From an uncultured Coprococcus sp. (GTDB taxonomy: Bacteria; Bacillota; Clostridia; Lachnospirales; Lachnospiraceae): a stretch of DNA of 64,000 bases. The first letter of the stretch is position 1. Every line of letters starts with the position of its first letter. The notes under the pieces are model-generated. The model was not told the origin of the DNA. It saw only the letters and a program-made list of their open reading frames with translations, and searched no databases. This document shows, piece by piece, positions 17,955 to 27,011 of the stretch. The translations under genes and the position numbers were made by a program. Where the stretch lies: the NCBI GenBank assembly GCA_947626675.1, contig CANQTC010000005.1, forward strand, positions 1 through 64,000, read 5' to 3'.

Positions 17955-18821
17955 CTAAATAAGTGCCATCAGTACAGTACCAAATGTAATACATGCCACA
18001 CCTGCAGCAGCTCTTTTTGTTAATTTTTCATGGAACACAATCCATGAAAAAGCAATCGTAACAAGAATACTCAATTTGTCTATTGGAACAACAACACTGG
18101 CAGGACCATCCTGCAAAGCACGATAATAACACAACCATGACATGCCTGTTGCAAGACCTGATAATCCAATAAACCCAAGTTCTTTCTTCTGTACTCTTTT
18201 CACTTCCTGCTTCTTCCCGCTTATCAATACCATCATCCATGCCATAATCAAAACAACGGTTGTCCGAATAGCAGTACCAAGATTTGAGTCGATTCCTGCA
18301 ATTCCGATTTTCCCTAAAATTGCTGTCAGACTGGCAAATACAGCAGACAAAACTGCATAAATCAGCCAATCTCCACTTTGATGCTCATTCCCCGGCTTTG
18401 ATTTTTTTCCGGAAACCATCAGCAAAGTTCCTGTTCCAATCAAAATAATTGACACCGCTTTTCCCCATGTAAGCCCCTCATGAAGGAAAATAAGCGCCAG
18501 TAAAATTGTAAGCACCGTACTTGATTTGTCAATCGGTACTACTTTATTAATATCGCCTTTTTGTAACGCATGAAAATAGCACAGCCATGACGCTCCTGTT
18601 GCAAGGCCTGACAAAATAAGAAACAGCAGGGTTTTCCCATCTATCTTTGTAATTTCGTTCCATGTACCTGTAATCAAAACCATCAGCCAGGAAAACAACA
18701 GCACAACTATTGTCCTGATAGCTGTTGCAACATCAGAATCCGTTTTTTTAATTCCGCATTTTGCAAGTATTGCCGTAATCCCTGCGAAGAAAGCAGAACC
18801 TATTGCATAAACCATCCACAT
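17955..18821 (-). CDS. EamA-family (DMT) membrane transporter
   Basis: A 288-residue protein with ten predicted membrane helices in two homologous halves. The duplication is plain: GLATGASWLCYFHAL in half one and GLATGMSWLCYYRAL in half two, each followed by VVPIDK. DMT transporters export small metabolites such as amino acids. The substrate cannot be predicted. GGAG precedes the ATG and a promoter lies 63-90 bp upstream. Confidence 0.85.
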   Translation of the reverse strand: MWMVYAIGSAFFAGITAILAKCGIKKTDSDVATAIRTIVVLLFSWLMVLITGTWNEITKIDGKTLLFLILSGLATGASWLCYFHALQKGDINKVVPIDKSSTVLTILLALIFLHEGLTWGKAVSIILIGTGTLLMVSGKKSKPGNEHQSGDWLIYAVLSAVFASLTAILGKIGIAGIDSNLGTAIRTTVVLIMAWMMVLISGKKQEVKRVQKKELGFIGLSGLATGMSWLCYYRALQDGPASVVVPIDKLSILVTIAFSWIVFHEKLTKRAAAGVACITFGTVLMALI

Positions 18822-18883
18822 AAAAACATCTCCAATTTATTGTACCATGTATTCCCTCTTGCAGTATTTATACTCATAATTTG

Positions 18884-18911
18884 ATTATATGGAAATGCTT
18901 TCACATGTCAA
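18884..18911 (-). promoter_or_regulatory. Promoter of the EamA transporter gene
   Basis: Minus strand TTGACA (18911-18906), a 16-bp spacer and TATAAT (18889-18884); both boxes are perfect. Confidence 0.75.
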
Positions 18912-18940
18912 TGAGATTCTCAGATAAATGCAAATATCGT

Positions 18941-19007
18941 AAAAAACGCTTCATGTATCATCGTCATTTTCACTTTTGACGATACAATAATCCGCTTAGC
19001 GTTTTTT
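18941..19007. terminator. Long terminator hairpin upstream of the EamA gene
   Basis: AAAAAACGCT (18941-18950) pairs with AGCGTTTTTT (18998-19007), and GTATC plus TCGTCA pair internally with TGACGATAC. It ends the minus-strand dehydrogenase transcript. The rest of 18822-19157 holds the EamA promoter and no other gene that I can see. Confidence 0.75.
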
Positions 19008-19157
19008 CAAATAAAAAATCTTCCTGCACAGACAGCAAAAACAGCCCAAAATAAAATATTCCGGTATGCTTTGCCATTCATGCGGAAGATTCTCAACATC
19101 CAACATTATTCAAATCGTTATCGCGATTTTCAATTCTTTTATTTTTTCATCTGATTA

Positions 19158-20183
19158 TCAGCAGTAAAATTCTATAGGATACGTCAAATACTCTATCTCA
19201 TATAATTCATCAACTGTTATCAATCCGGCTGGTGCATTTAATACACTTGGTATTCTATTAACAATCGTTGCACAGGTATGCTCCACTGTTGCAGGTTTCA
19301 CTACATGAAAATCTGTATTTGGTTCACCTGTAATCTTCCAATCGCACATATCCCCATCATCCGGACCGTATACCTTGCCGATACACTGTGTTTCAATAAC
19401 AGGCCCTTGAAATGTTTCGGTCGTCACAACAGCCGCCATACCGACACATTCTCCTTTTGCAATTGTTCTTTTCATTGTTTCGGAATAAACATCTTCATCT
19501 TTGAAGTATGGTACGCATTTTTGTGTCTGGCTTTTAATCGTTAAGCCAAGCTTGGATGCCAATGCCTCGTTTGAATTCCATACATAGCATGGCTCTAACG
19601 TTTCAGGATGTGCAATCTGCTTTTCAAATTCCTCAGCACTCAGACCTACGCCATGTGCCTTTGCCAAAGCCAGACCATAGTCCTCCACATTATAGCTGAC
19701 TGCACCTTCAATTTTTCTGATAGTATTGCAGCTTCCTGCAATCAGTCCAATCATATTTACCCAAAAAGTATCTTCCATTCCGCTTCCTACAAAAGTACAA
19801 TTATTTTTCTTAGCGATAACATCCAGCTTATTTGCCCGAACAGAATCTGTTGTCCAACAGTAAGTCGCTTCTTCACATGTAGTAATTACATTAATTCCGC
19901 GGCTTAAACATTTTACATAATGTTCATAGCAATCTCTAACCAAACTGAAAAGTGTAACTACCGCAATTTCTGCATCCGTATTATCTAACACCGCATCAGC
20001 ATTATCACTAATTAACACACCTGTTTTTATCCCAAGCTCTGCGTAATCACCAATATCCATTCCTACTACTGCCGGATTAATATCAATCGCACCAACAATT
20101 TGTACACCATGCTCATACATATACCTGATGGTATATTTCCCCATTTTTCCGCATCCGTACTGAATCGCTTTAATTTTTCCCAT
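19158..20183 (-). CDS. DapB/Ord-like NAD(P)-dependent dehydrogenase
   Basis: A 341-residue protein with an N-terminal Rossmann domain ([16 protein letters not shown]; acidic residue after the second strand in GAIDINP) and a dihydrodipicolinate-reductase-like C-terminal domain. Length and architecture fit the 2,4-diaminopentanoate dehydrogenase family, which acts in clostridial ornithine fermentation. No other ornithine-degradation gene is next to it, so the exact substrate is uncertain. The ribosome site is weak (GTGGG). Confidence 0.65.
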   Translation of the reverse strand: MGKIKAIQYGCGKMGKYTIRYMYEHGVQIVGAIDINPAVVGMDIGDYAELGIKTGVLISDNADAVLDNTDAEIAVVTLFSLVRDCYEHYVKCLSRGINVITTCEEATYCWTTDSVRANKLDVIAKKNNCTFVGSGMEDTFWVNMIGLIAGSCNTIRKIEGAVSYNVEDYGLALAKAHGVGLSAEEFEKQIAHPETLEPCYVWNSNEALASKLGLTIKSQTQKCVPYFKDEDVYSETMKRTIAKGECVGMAAVVTTETFQGPVIETQCIGKVYGPDDGDMCDWKITGEPNTDFHVVKPATVEHTCATIVNRIPSVLNAPAGLITVDELYEIEYLTYPIEFYC

Positions 20184-20310
20184 ATCTTATAACCCACTCT
20201 ATTTCATTATGAATATTTTTCATATTATTATTGTGAGCAAAAGCCAACAAAATATTTATTAATTATTATATTTTTTTAATGCTCAGTAAAAATCTGTATT
20301 TATTATGCCA

Positions 20311-21489
20311 TTAACAATCCCTGTTTTCCAGGATATCCTTAATTTTCTGAGCATCTGATGTCAGAGTTTTCATGCTATTCAAGAGTTTTTTATAGAAAGT
20401 TTCTACATCCAAATCACATAAAATATAGCGTACCTGACTATTATCGAGCGCAATTCTAAACAGAATTTCCCTTTCATCAAACGACCAATTATCAATTTTT
20501 TGTAAGTCACTAATTACTGTGTGGGTATTTGCAAAACTATCACTGTTTTCTAAAGCCATCATTAATCCGGTTCTTTTTCGTTCTTCCTCATTACTTTCTT
20601 TGTCTGCTGTGATTCGTTCTTTTTTATATTTGTAATGAAACGCTTCCAAAGCCTCATTTGCCGCTGTTCTGTCAATAATTGATTTTACAAGGATATCTAA
20701 TTCTGTACCTTCTGTATAATCAGCAGGCGCAAAATATTTAATTCTCCCATCACGCATCATTTTATAAACTTTTGCCTTATCCTTCGTTTCTGTATTGTAA
20801 ACGCCAATAGAATGTCCACCATATGAATTAACAAGTTTCATGCATGGAATATCTGTATCACTGTCACCAATGTAAACTATATTTCTAAATGGTACTCTGA
20901 TTTCCTCCGGAGAAAAAGATTCATTGACCGCCGGGTCGTTAATATCTAAGACTCCTTTTTCAATTCTAAATAAAAACTGTGTTTTACCGGTATAATTCAC
21001 AACTTGAGCCGGCCATATCGCCACTCCATTATCATTATAATAAAAAGAACTGGCATAAATTTTTTCAAATGCTCCGGCTTTTGCAACAGAGGTTCCCTCA
21101 ATCATCTCTTTAAGACCAGATGAAATTATGTAATGTTCAACAATAACACCCTTTTCTTTTCCATATTCACGAATACGCTCAAACCATTGCTCCACACCTG
21201 AAAACAGCTGAACATTAGCCCCGTATTCTGTAAGTTTTTCCCTTGTAAACAAAACCTTACCTTCTGCTTTCTGTTTCATCACATACATATATGCAAGATT
21301 TTGGTCCATTTCATTATCTGTGGCAAGAGCATTTGAATTCTTCCAAAATTCAGGAACATCATATCCAACCGATTGAATATAACCTTGAGCCTGCATATCA
21401 TCAGGAGATAATGTTTTATCAAAATCATAACAAATTGCAATTACGGGTTTATCCTCTTTGTATTTTCTTTCATATTCTTTGCCAACCAT
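20311..21489 (-). CDS. HAD-superfamily phosphatase
   Basis: A 392-residue protein. The HAD nucleophile motif DFDKTLSPDD is at about residues 22-31, a serine motif IISSGL near 120 and the metal-binding motif VYIGDSDTDIPC near 215, resembling phosphoserine-phosphatase-type HAD enzymes. The C-terminal 150 residues are helical, charged and without a recognised domain. AGGAGG precedes the ATG. It lies 40 bp downstream of a DUF1848 gene. Substrate unknown. Confidence 0.75.
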   Translation of the reverse strand: MVGKEYERKYKEDKPVIAICYDFDKTLSPDDMQAQGYIQSVGYDVPEFWKNSNALATDNEMDQNLAYMYVMKQKAEGKVLFTREKLTEYGANVQLFSGVEQWFERIREYGKEKGVIVEHYIISSGLKEMIEGTSVAKAGAFEKIYASSFYYNDNGVAIWPAQVVNYTGKTQFLFRIEKGVLDINDPAVNESFSPEEIRVPFRNIVYIGDSDTDIPCMKLVNSYGGHSIGVYNTETKDKAKVYKMMRDGRIKYFAPADYTEGTELDILVKSIIDRTAANEALEAFHYKYKKERITADKESNEEERKRTGLMMALENSDSFANTHTVISDLQKIDNWSFDEREILFRIALDNSQVRYILCDLDVETFYKKLLNSMKTLTSDAQKIKDILENRDC

Positions 21490-21528
21490 AGTATCCTCCT
21501 ATCGATTTCTTCGCACATCTGCATCTTC

Positions 21529-22476
21529 TTATATAATCTGCTCAAGGAAACTAAACTGATTATTTTTCAATGATTTTACCTTTCTATCTGTAACCTGGTC
21601 ATCTGAAGTAATATTTCCGCACAATAATGGAGAGGTCTGATTATATAATTTTACATTCGCATTTACTTTATCATTATTAAAATTAGCATAACAATATTTA
21701 CAGCCATTTAAACAAGTGTTATATGTTCCTACTTCAATACTTTCAAAGCATCCACACGCTTCCCTTTGATTTTTATCTTTTTTACCAATCAACTCACACC
21801 CTGACAACTTCTCAATTAATTTTTTATCTATACAGCTTCCATGTCTGATTCCAACTTCCTGCAAATCAATTTGTTCTGCGCAGGCTTCAATTACTAAATT
21901 GTATTTTGACGCAATTTGCGCCATTTTTCCTGATAAACTAATCATCTCTTCATTTGTCATGTACCTTATGCCAAGTTTCTTCATATTTCGCTGCGTTTTT
22001 GCATATAAATCAACAAAACTTATAACTGCTTTTTCCGTATAACCTGCAAGATTACCCGCTATTTCCTCAAAAGCCTTCAAATGATAATCCATTGTATATT
22101 TATCGTTGATAAAAATAGGATCATATCGCCATATTACTTTTTCTTTTCCTATTTTTTCAGATAACTTCTTAAATGTTGGGATAAGCACCTCCCTTTTATT
22201 TGGAAAATTAGGCTCAATATCTTTCCCATATCCGGTTAATGTAAATTGGAAATAATACACATAATCTTGTAAATAATTTAATTTTTCTAACATATTTACC
22301 GGATTTTTAGTCCAAAACACAATACAATCTACCACATTCGGCGATAAATCTATTCTGCTTATCTGATGCGCATTCATAGGATTTCGTACATATAAAAAAC
22401 CCTCTTTAATTCTATTAACAAACCAATCTGAATAATAATTTGGTACATCTGTTCTTCTGCTAACACTTAATATCAT
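21529..22476 (-). CDS. DUF1848 family protein
   Basis: A 315-residue protein of the DUF1848 family: N-terminal SRRTDVPNYYSDWF, VDCIVFWTKNP and the barrel-like segment VIWRYDPIF, ending in a cysteine cluster TCLNGCKYCYANF with the C-x3-C-x2-C spacing of radical SAM enzymes but at the C-terminal end. Family function is unestablished; a radical SAM or iron-sulfur role is inferred. A paralogue occurs at 53057-53998. AGGAG precedes the ATG. Confidence 0.75.
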   Translation of the reverse strand: MILSVSRRTDVPNYYSDWFVNRIKEGFLYVRNPMNAHQISRIDLSPNVVDCIVFWTKNPVNMLEKLNYLQDYVYYFQFTLTGYGKDIEPNFPNKREVLIPTFKKLSEKIGKEKVIWRYDPIFINDKYTMDYHLKAFEEIAGNLAGYTEKAVISFVDLYAKTQRNMKKLGIRYMTNEEMISLSGKMAQIASKYNLVIEACAEQIDLQEVGIRHGSCIDKKLIEKLSGCELIGKKDKNQREACGCFESIEVGTYNTCLNGCKYCYANFNNDKVNANVKLYNQTSPLLCGNITSDDQVTDRKVKSLKNNQFSFLEQII

Positions 22477-22549
22477 TATAACTCCTACTTATGAAAAGAC
22501 AATATTTGATAACAAATATTGATTAATTTCAATATTGTTACTGTTCTGT

Positions 22550-22933
22550 TCAGACGAACAGCCGGACCACATATAGCATCACTAACAAAAATACTATTGA
22601 TATGAGTACTGTTGCCGTAAATTTATACGCTGCCTTTTTACTTTCCTCTGTATCTCTTTTTAGCTGCTCCAGTGTTTCTTTCGGCGCATTTACTGCACAT
22701 GCCAAATCTTCATATGCCTCCCAATAATCCGGATGCCAGTGAGTAAGCTGTTTTCCGTTTGCATTATACTCCAGATACACTTCTCCATCTCTGTTATTAT
22801 ATATAGTAATGTTGTATTGTTCATCCAGTTTGATACAGAAACATTCATCATGCGTTCTGTACATTCTATGTCCGCTGTCCAGCAACAGCAGCGCCTCATA
22901 TAGTTCTTCATAGGTTGAGATTTCTTTATCCAA
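22550..22933 (-). CDS. Hypothetical tail-anchored protein
   Basis: A protein of about 127 residues, acidic and soluble for the first 100, ending in one strong membrane helix (VLISIVFLLVMLYVV) and a short basic tail, so probably tail-anchored with the domain in the cytoplasm. A TTG at 22933 spaced 8 nt from AGGAGG is the best start, though a TTG three codons earlier abuts the same site. No family recognised. Confidence 0.5.
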   Translation of the reverse strand: MDKEISTYEELYEALLLLDSGHRMYRTHDECFCIKLDEQYNITIYNNRDGEVYLEYNANGKQLTHWHPDYWEAYEDLACAVNAPKETLEQLKRDTEESKKAAYKFTATVLISIVFLLVMLYVVRLFV

Positions 22934-22980
22934 TCCTTTCAACCTCCTGTGCCAGATATAAGTCGATTTTTCTTCTATTA

Positions 22981-23451
22981 TTATATCTTATCATTCAAAT
23001 ATTCTAAAAATCCGTTTATGCCATTTGTTATATCTTCATATGTTTTAACAAAATCACCTGTATACCACGGATCTGCCACATCTCTTGGCGCTGATGTGTA
23101 ATCAAGAAGCAAACTCACTTTTCCATCACTATCGCCATTTGATATTCTCAGAATATTTTTTTTATTCATACTATCCATACCAATAATATAATCAAATCTT
23201 TCATAATCCGCTTTTGTCATTTGCCTTGCCCGTTTTCCCTCACAGTTTATACCATGTTTCTTAAGTTCCGCTTTTGCCGGAGGATAAACAGGATTTCCTA
23301 CTCCATTCCAAATTTCTTCTGTACTGGTGGCTGCCGATTCTATATAAAATTCTTTTTCAATTTTCTGCCTTTTAACCATGTCTTTCATTATGAACTCAGC
23401 CATTGGCGAACGACAGATGTTCCCGTGGCAGATGAACAATACCTTTATCAT
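22981..23451 (-). CDS. Low-molecular-weight protein tyrosine phosphatase
   Basis: A 156-residue phosphatase with the P-loop C-x5-R-S (Cys8 to Arg14 in CHGNICRS) and the general-acid Asp in DPWYTG. AAGGAG lies 8 bases before the ATG at 23451, while the frame continues upstream. The first five codons and the ribosome site lie on the element side of the 22-bp att repeat, so the integrated element has supplied a replacement 5' end that keeps the gene readable. Use of this gene start as an integration site explains the extra 5'-end copies at 31.9 and 52.66 kb. Confidence 0.9.
   Translation of the reverse strand: MIKVLFICHGNICRSPMAEFIMKDMVKRQKIEKEFYIESAATSTEEIWNGVGNPVYPPAKAELKKHGINCEGKRARQMTKADYERFDYIIGMDSMNKKNILRISNGDSDGKVSLLLDYTSAPRDVADPWYTGDFVKTYEDITNGINGFLEYLNDKI
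23415..23436. repeat. attL core of element A
   Basis: A 22-bp sequence inside codons 6-13 of the phosphatase gene, repeated exactly at 31880-31901. The two copies bound an 8.4 kb segment with an integrase gene at the left end. Confidence 0.85.
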
Positions 23452-23558
23452 TGTTAAAACTCCTTGTATTTTCGGCATTTCTTAAAGTTTGCTTACCTCT
23501 TAACTCGGCATATTATATGCATAAAATGGCATATTATTTCAAGCAAAAGGTATAAAGT

Positions 23559-23587
23559 AAGGTATAAAATATTGCATTTTATACCTT
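23559..23587 (-). terminator. Hairpin downstream of the integrase
   Basis: AAGGTATAAAA (23559-23569) pairs with TTTTATACCTT (23577-23587), an 11-bp stem 26 bp after the integrase stop. It overlaps the left arm-type repeat, so it may serve both as terminator and as integrase binding site. Confidence 0.55.
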
Positions 23588-23613
23588 GAATTTTTCTCGA
23601 AAATACGGACTTT

Positions 23614-24813
23614 TTACATAACTTTTAATCTTGCGATTTCAGCTTTGGCATCATCAAAATTGACATGAGTATAAACATTCAATGTTACGCTAATATCTGA
23701 ATGCCCCATAAGATATTGAAGCGTCTTTGGATTCATTCCCGATTTAGCCATATTTGAGCAATAAGTATGTCTGCAAACGTGTGGTGTCACTTTGGGCATC
23801 TGCACTTTATAAATACTGTTGTATTTATCAACAATATGTTTAAAGTAATGCTCCCAGTGAAGTGCATAGGTAATACTTCCATCTTTATCAAAATAAAGGA
23901 ATCCTGTATAACCATCAACCATAGGCTCAACTTTAGGCGGCTTTCTGTTTGCAATAATTTTTTTAAAGCACTCCTCAACATCCGCTGTCATAGGTAAAAC
24001 TCTTGTACCGCTTTCAGTCTTAGTTTCTTCAATGTAGTAGCCTATCTTCGACTTCTTTTGAAGCTGACGGTCGATATTGATTTTATGTTCTTTAAAATCA
24101 ATATCGCTTACTGTAAGACCACAGAACTCAGATATTCTCATTCCTGTCTTAAACAGAATATAAATACCTTCATAGTATCTGCTAAAATGCGCATCTTCTT
24201 TAACAAATTTGAGAAATTTACGTTCTTCTTCCCTAGATATTGCTTCTCGCCTTACACTATCATTTACAACTGCATCAACAAGCTGAAATGAAAATGGATT
24301 TTTGCGAATTAAGTCATCATCCACCGCAAGCTGAAAGGCAGGTCTCAAAACTCCTCTTATTGAATGAATTGAACTGTAACTTCGTCCATCTTCCTTTTGA
24401 AGTTTTATCAACCACGTTTTTGCATCTGATATTCTAACAGTATCAATTCTTTTTTTGCCAAAAGAATCTTTTTTCAATACATTAACAACCGTATTATATC
24501 CAGCTTGTGTTGTTGGTCTTACTCCTGTCTTAGTTTCAATATACTTTTCTACAAGCTCTAATACTGTAAGATTGCCACCGTTTGTAACAATATGGTCAAA
24601 TAAGTCTGCTTGTATCTGCTTCTCCATTTCTCTTAAAGATAACGTTCTTTTCTTGCCTGAAGGTGTTGTATCGTTGTGGTCAAGCCTCCAACTGTAAACA
24701 GCTTTTTCATTACCATTTTCATCAACATACTTAAATCTGTAGCGTCCATCTGACATCTGTATCTCGCCATTATGTAAAATACGTCCTTTTTTATCTCTCC
24801 TTTTCTCACTCAT
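23614..24813 (-). CDS. Tyrosine recombinase/integrase of element A
   Basis: A 399-residue Tn916-type integrase: N-terminal arm-binding domain (about 1-75; KYVDENGNEKAVYSWRLD), SAM-like core-binding domain (about 80-165) and catalytic domain with Arg in TGMRISEF, the HxxR box in HVCRHTYC, His in MGHSD and the nucleophile Tyr in LNVYTHV. AAAGGAG precedes the ATG at 24813. It lies next to attL. A paralogue at 35911-37191 shows the same architecture but carries a nonsense codon. Confidence 0.93.
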   Translation of the reverse strand: MSEKRRDKKGRILHNGEIQMSDGRYRFKYVDENGNEKAVYSWRLDHNDTTPSGKKRTLSLREMEKQIQADLFDHIVTNGGNLTVLELVEKYIETKTGVRPTTQAGYNTVVNVLKKDSFGKKRIDTVRISDAKTWLIKLQKEDGRSYSSIHSIRGVLRPAFQLAVDDDLIRKNPFSFQLVDAVVNDSVRREAISREEERKFLKFVKEDAHFSRYYEGIYILFKTGMRISEFCGLTVSDIDFKEHKINIDRQLQKKSKIGYYIEETKTESGTRVLPMTADVEECFKKIIANRKPPKVEPMVDGYTGFLYFDKDGSITYALHWEHYFKHIVDKYNSIYKVQMPKVTPHVCRHTYCSNMAKSGMNPKTLQYLMGHSDISVTLNVYTHVNFDDAKAEIARLKVM

Positions 24814-24903
24814 AATTCGGTCTCCTTTCATCAAAAAAGAAGACTATCTTGGATAAATACATTTTACCATCAGATAGTCTTCTTTGCCATAGAAAAGTGT
24901 TAA

Positions 24904-25104
24904 TTACACTGTGTTTACCTTATCAAGAAATTTTTCAAATAAATTTCTTTTTATCCTGTAGTGTGAACCAATTTCAAGAAGAAAATCCGCATTGGGATTA
25001 CTTCGAATTATTTCATACAACCTTTTTATTCCAATACCGTAGTATATCGCCGCCTCTTCAACATTAAGCGTATACTTCTCCCAAATTGGAATTTCCTTTT
25101 TCAT
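24904..25104 (-). CDS. Excisionase-like helix-turn-helix protein
   Basis: A 66-residue protein with the Tn916 Xis-type layout: IWEKYTLNVEEAAIYYGIGIKRLYEII then HYRIKRNLFEKFLD. Such proteins bind near att sites and bias the integrase toward excision. The ATG at 25104 is 8 bases after AAAGGAG; a GTG three codons upstream abuts that site and is less likely. It lies between rep and int, the usual place. Related copies occur at 37513-37734 and 51908-52117. Confidence 0.8.
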   Translation of the reverse strand: MKKEIPIWEKYTLNVEEAAIYYGIGIKRLYEIIRSNPNADFLLEIGSHYRIKRNLFEKFLDKVNTV

Positions 25105-25118
25105 TTCTGACACTCCTT

Positions 25119-26144
25119 TCAGTCAAAAGGTAAATCTTCCCCTGTATATTCAATAAAGCCATCGTTTCTATCCAGATATTCTTTAACAGAATTGTACTCT
25201 GTCCGATTTCCTGATTTATCATAGATAATCACTTTATGGATTCTTCTAAGAAAAGCATTCCATGATTCTTCATCCTCTCTCTGAATCTCGGGATATTGTT
25301 TTTCCAGAGACCAATTCGATACAATATAGACCTTATTGTAACAGGCAAATTTGTTTGCATAGCGGCTCGGCAATTCTATCGGGTAAATATCGCAGTACAG
25401 AAGCATTTCCTTTAATTTGAGGGAAGAACGGAATTCATCGAAGCAGATTACAGGCTGACACGTATAACCATCGAACGGATGCAAATAGTCCGTAACCCTG
25501 TAAACATTTGAATAACCGTTACCTTCCAGAACTCCTCTTGTTTTTCCTGTGCCTGTCGCACCACTGATATATATAACTTCTAATTCGAGCCGTACCGTTT
25601 CCTTGAATCTCTCCGTCAGGATGGTAGTACGGATTTTATCAAGCTTATCTATCTGTAAAATGTAATCCTGATTTGTTGCAAGAATCTCGGCATTAGTCAT
25701 ATTATCAAGAACCATTTGATATAAGTCCGACATATCGCTTCTTTTTCCTTTACTGTTGGGCGGTTGTGTTCCATACTCTTCAAACGTGCCTTCTATTTTC
25801 TTCTCTTGCTTGCTTTCGTCTAATTCCCATTTACCAGATTTCTTTATGTAGTTTACATTGTCCAATACTGACCCTCTGCATTTTTCGATATGCGCTTCTG
25901 GAAAATATCGCTTAACCATACTGAACCTGACTCTAGAAGCAAACACAACGTATATGTGCGTGTGAAACATGCTTCCTTCTTCGTCAGCCATGCAGAAGTA
26001 AGTTATCGTTTTGAAATTACTCCTGATGATTTCAACAATATGCTCATGTGAATATCCTTTTTCCAGAGGAGCGTTAATCGTTAATTGATACATGAAGGAT
26101 TGCGTATCTATTACAATCACCCCCTTTGTTCTTTTTGTGCACAT
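25119..26144 (-). CDS. rep: CRESS-type replication initiator (HUH endonuclease plus SF3 helicase)
   Basis: A 341-residue Rep. HUH motif I FMYQLTIN (17-24), motif II HTH (His61, His63), motif III with the nucleophile Tyr99 in NYIKK. The C-terminal superfamily 3 helicase has Walker A GATGTGKT (195-202), Walker B VICFDE (232-237) and motif C IVSN (274-277). This order is that of Reps of circoviruses, geminiviruses and related bacterial plasmids. It should nick one strand at a hairpin origin and unwind it for rolling-circle replication of the excised element. The origin candidate lies 50 nt upstream. The start is uncertain: AAAGGGGGTGA lies eight codons inside the frame, so translation may begin later. 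Confidence 0.88.
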   Translation of the reverse strand: MCTKRTKGVIVIDTQSFMYQLTINAPLEKGYSHEHIVEIIRSNFKTITYFCMADEEGSMFHTHIYVVFASRVRFSMVKRYFPEAHIEKCRGSVLDNVNYIKKSGKWELDESKQEKKIEGTFEEYGTQPPNSKGKRSDMSDLYQMVLDNMTNAEILATNQDYILQIDKLDKIRTTILTERFKETVRLELEVIYISGATGTGKTRGVLEGNGYSNVYRVTDYLHPFDGYTCQPVICFDEFRSSLKLKEMLLYCDIYPIELPSRYANKFACYNKVYIVSNWSLEKQYPEIQREDEESWNAFLRRIHKVIIYDKSGNRTEYNSVKEYLDRNDGFIEYTGEDLPFD

Positions 26145-26195
26145 CCGTGAACAAGCTGCAAACCCTTGCAGTTATTGAGCTTTTTCACGTTCGTT

Positions 26196-26223
26196 AACGG
26201 TCGGGTAATACTAGCCGACCGTT
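26196..26223 (-). other. Rolling-circle origin stem-loop with circovirus-type nonanucleotide
   Basis: A perfect 9-bp inverted repeat (26196-26204 with 26215-26223; AACGGTCGG) encloses a 10-nt loop that on the minus strand reads CTAGTATTAC, containing TAGTATTAC, the nonanucleotide of circovirus origins (nick between TAGTATT and AC in those viruses). It lies upstream of rep, as in CRESS viruses, and overlaps the stop codon of the tcpA-like gene. A second GC-rich 8-bp hairpin (26223-26254, arms TTGAGGGC and GCCCTCAA) adjoins it, and an imperfect hairpin at about 26149-26189 separates it from rep. Function is inferred from the match with the adjacent Rep. Confidence 0.85.
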
Positions 26224-27011
26224 TGAGGGCTTGCGGCTACGCCGCCGCCCTCAACGGGGTTTTCTTCTCGGGTGAGTGCATCAATACAGACTTTTTGCAT
26301 CTTCTCCATATCTCGAACCATCGGTATTTTTATAAAACGCAATTCTGAACCCTGTAACAATGCAACCCCTTCGCCCCTCTTAAAAGCTCTATCGCCTATT
26401 TCATCAATGTATTCTTTCGGGATAAGCATTTCGTATATACTTCTGATCGGCGCACCGACTATCAGTATAACTCCATAATTTAAGCGGCTACCTGATGGAA
26501 AAGCGGCGGCATCTGGACGCTGACACGATATCACAAGCCTCACTCCCAAAGAACGCCCGAGCATCAATATCTCTGATACCTTGCGCATGATATCCTCCGC
26601 CTTTTTCTTTTCCGTTCCCTGTATAGCAAGGATATTCGCCATGTATTCATCCCATACAAGCGTTACAGGGCTTCTTGAAGTATCTTCGCCTGATTGTCTT
26701 TTATGAAGCGTATCATAAACTGTTTCCAGAGCTTCTATCGTCTTATCATACGGATAATACCGAGGGCAGTTTCTAAGAAACGTGAAGCTATCATCCTGCT
26801 TAAAATCCGAAAAGAAAACCATTCCTTCTGTATTGGCTATCCGAGCAATCAAGATATTTTCCGCATAACTCTTTCCGCTTCCTGACATTCCGCATAAAAG
26901 AGTGTGGCTGTTCGTTTTAGGTGAGATATCCGTTATCACAGGCTCTTTTACGCCATAGCCATACCACTTATCAAAATCATAGCCAAGAACCAAATCAGAA
27001 TTCATCATCAT
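26211..27011 (-). CDS. FtsK/TcpA-like DNA-pumping ATPase
   Basis: A 266-residue ATPase with Walker A GMSGSGKS (about 41-48) and Walker B VTLVWDEYM (about 118-126), plus the conserved GRSLGVRLVISCQRP region of FtsK/HerA and TcpA coupling proteins. It is shorter than chromosomal FtsK, having no membrane domain of its own. The gene just upstream encodes a membrane protein that may anchor it. It probably moves element DNA during conjugative transfer. Start at the first of three ATGs at 27011, overlapping the preceding gene by 17 bp. Confidence 0.8.
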   Translation of the reverse strand: MMMNSDLVLGYDFDKWYGYGVKEPVITDISPKTNSHTLLCGMSGSGKSYAENILIARIANTEGMVFFSDFKQDDSFTFLRNCPRYYPYDKTIEALETVYDTLHKRQSGEDTSRSPVTLVWDEYMANILAIQGTEKKKAEDIMRKVSEILMLGRSLGVRLVISCQRPDAAAFPSGSRLNYGVILIVGAPIRSIYEMLIPKEYIDEIGDRAFKRGEGVALLQGSELRFIKIPMVRDMEKMQKVCIDALTREENPVEGGGVAASPQTVG

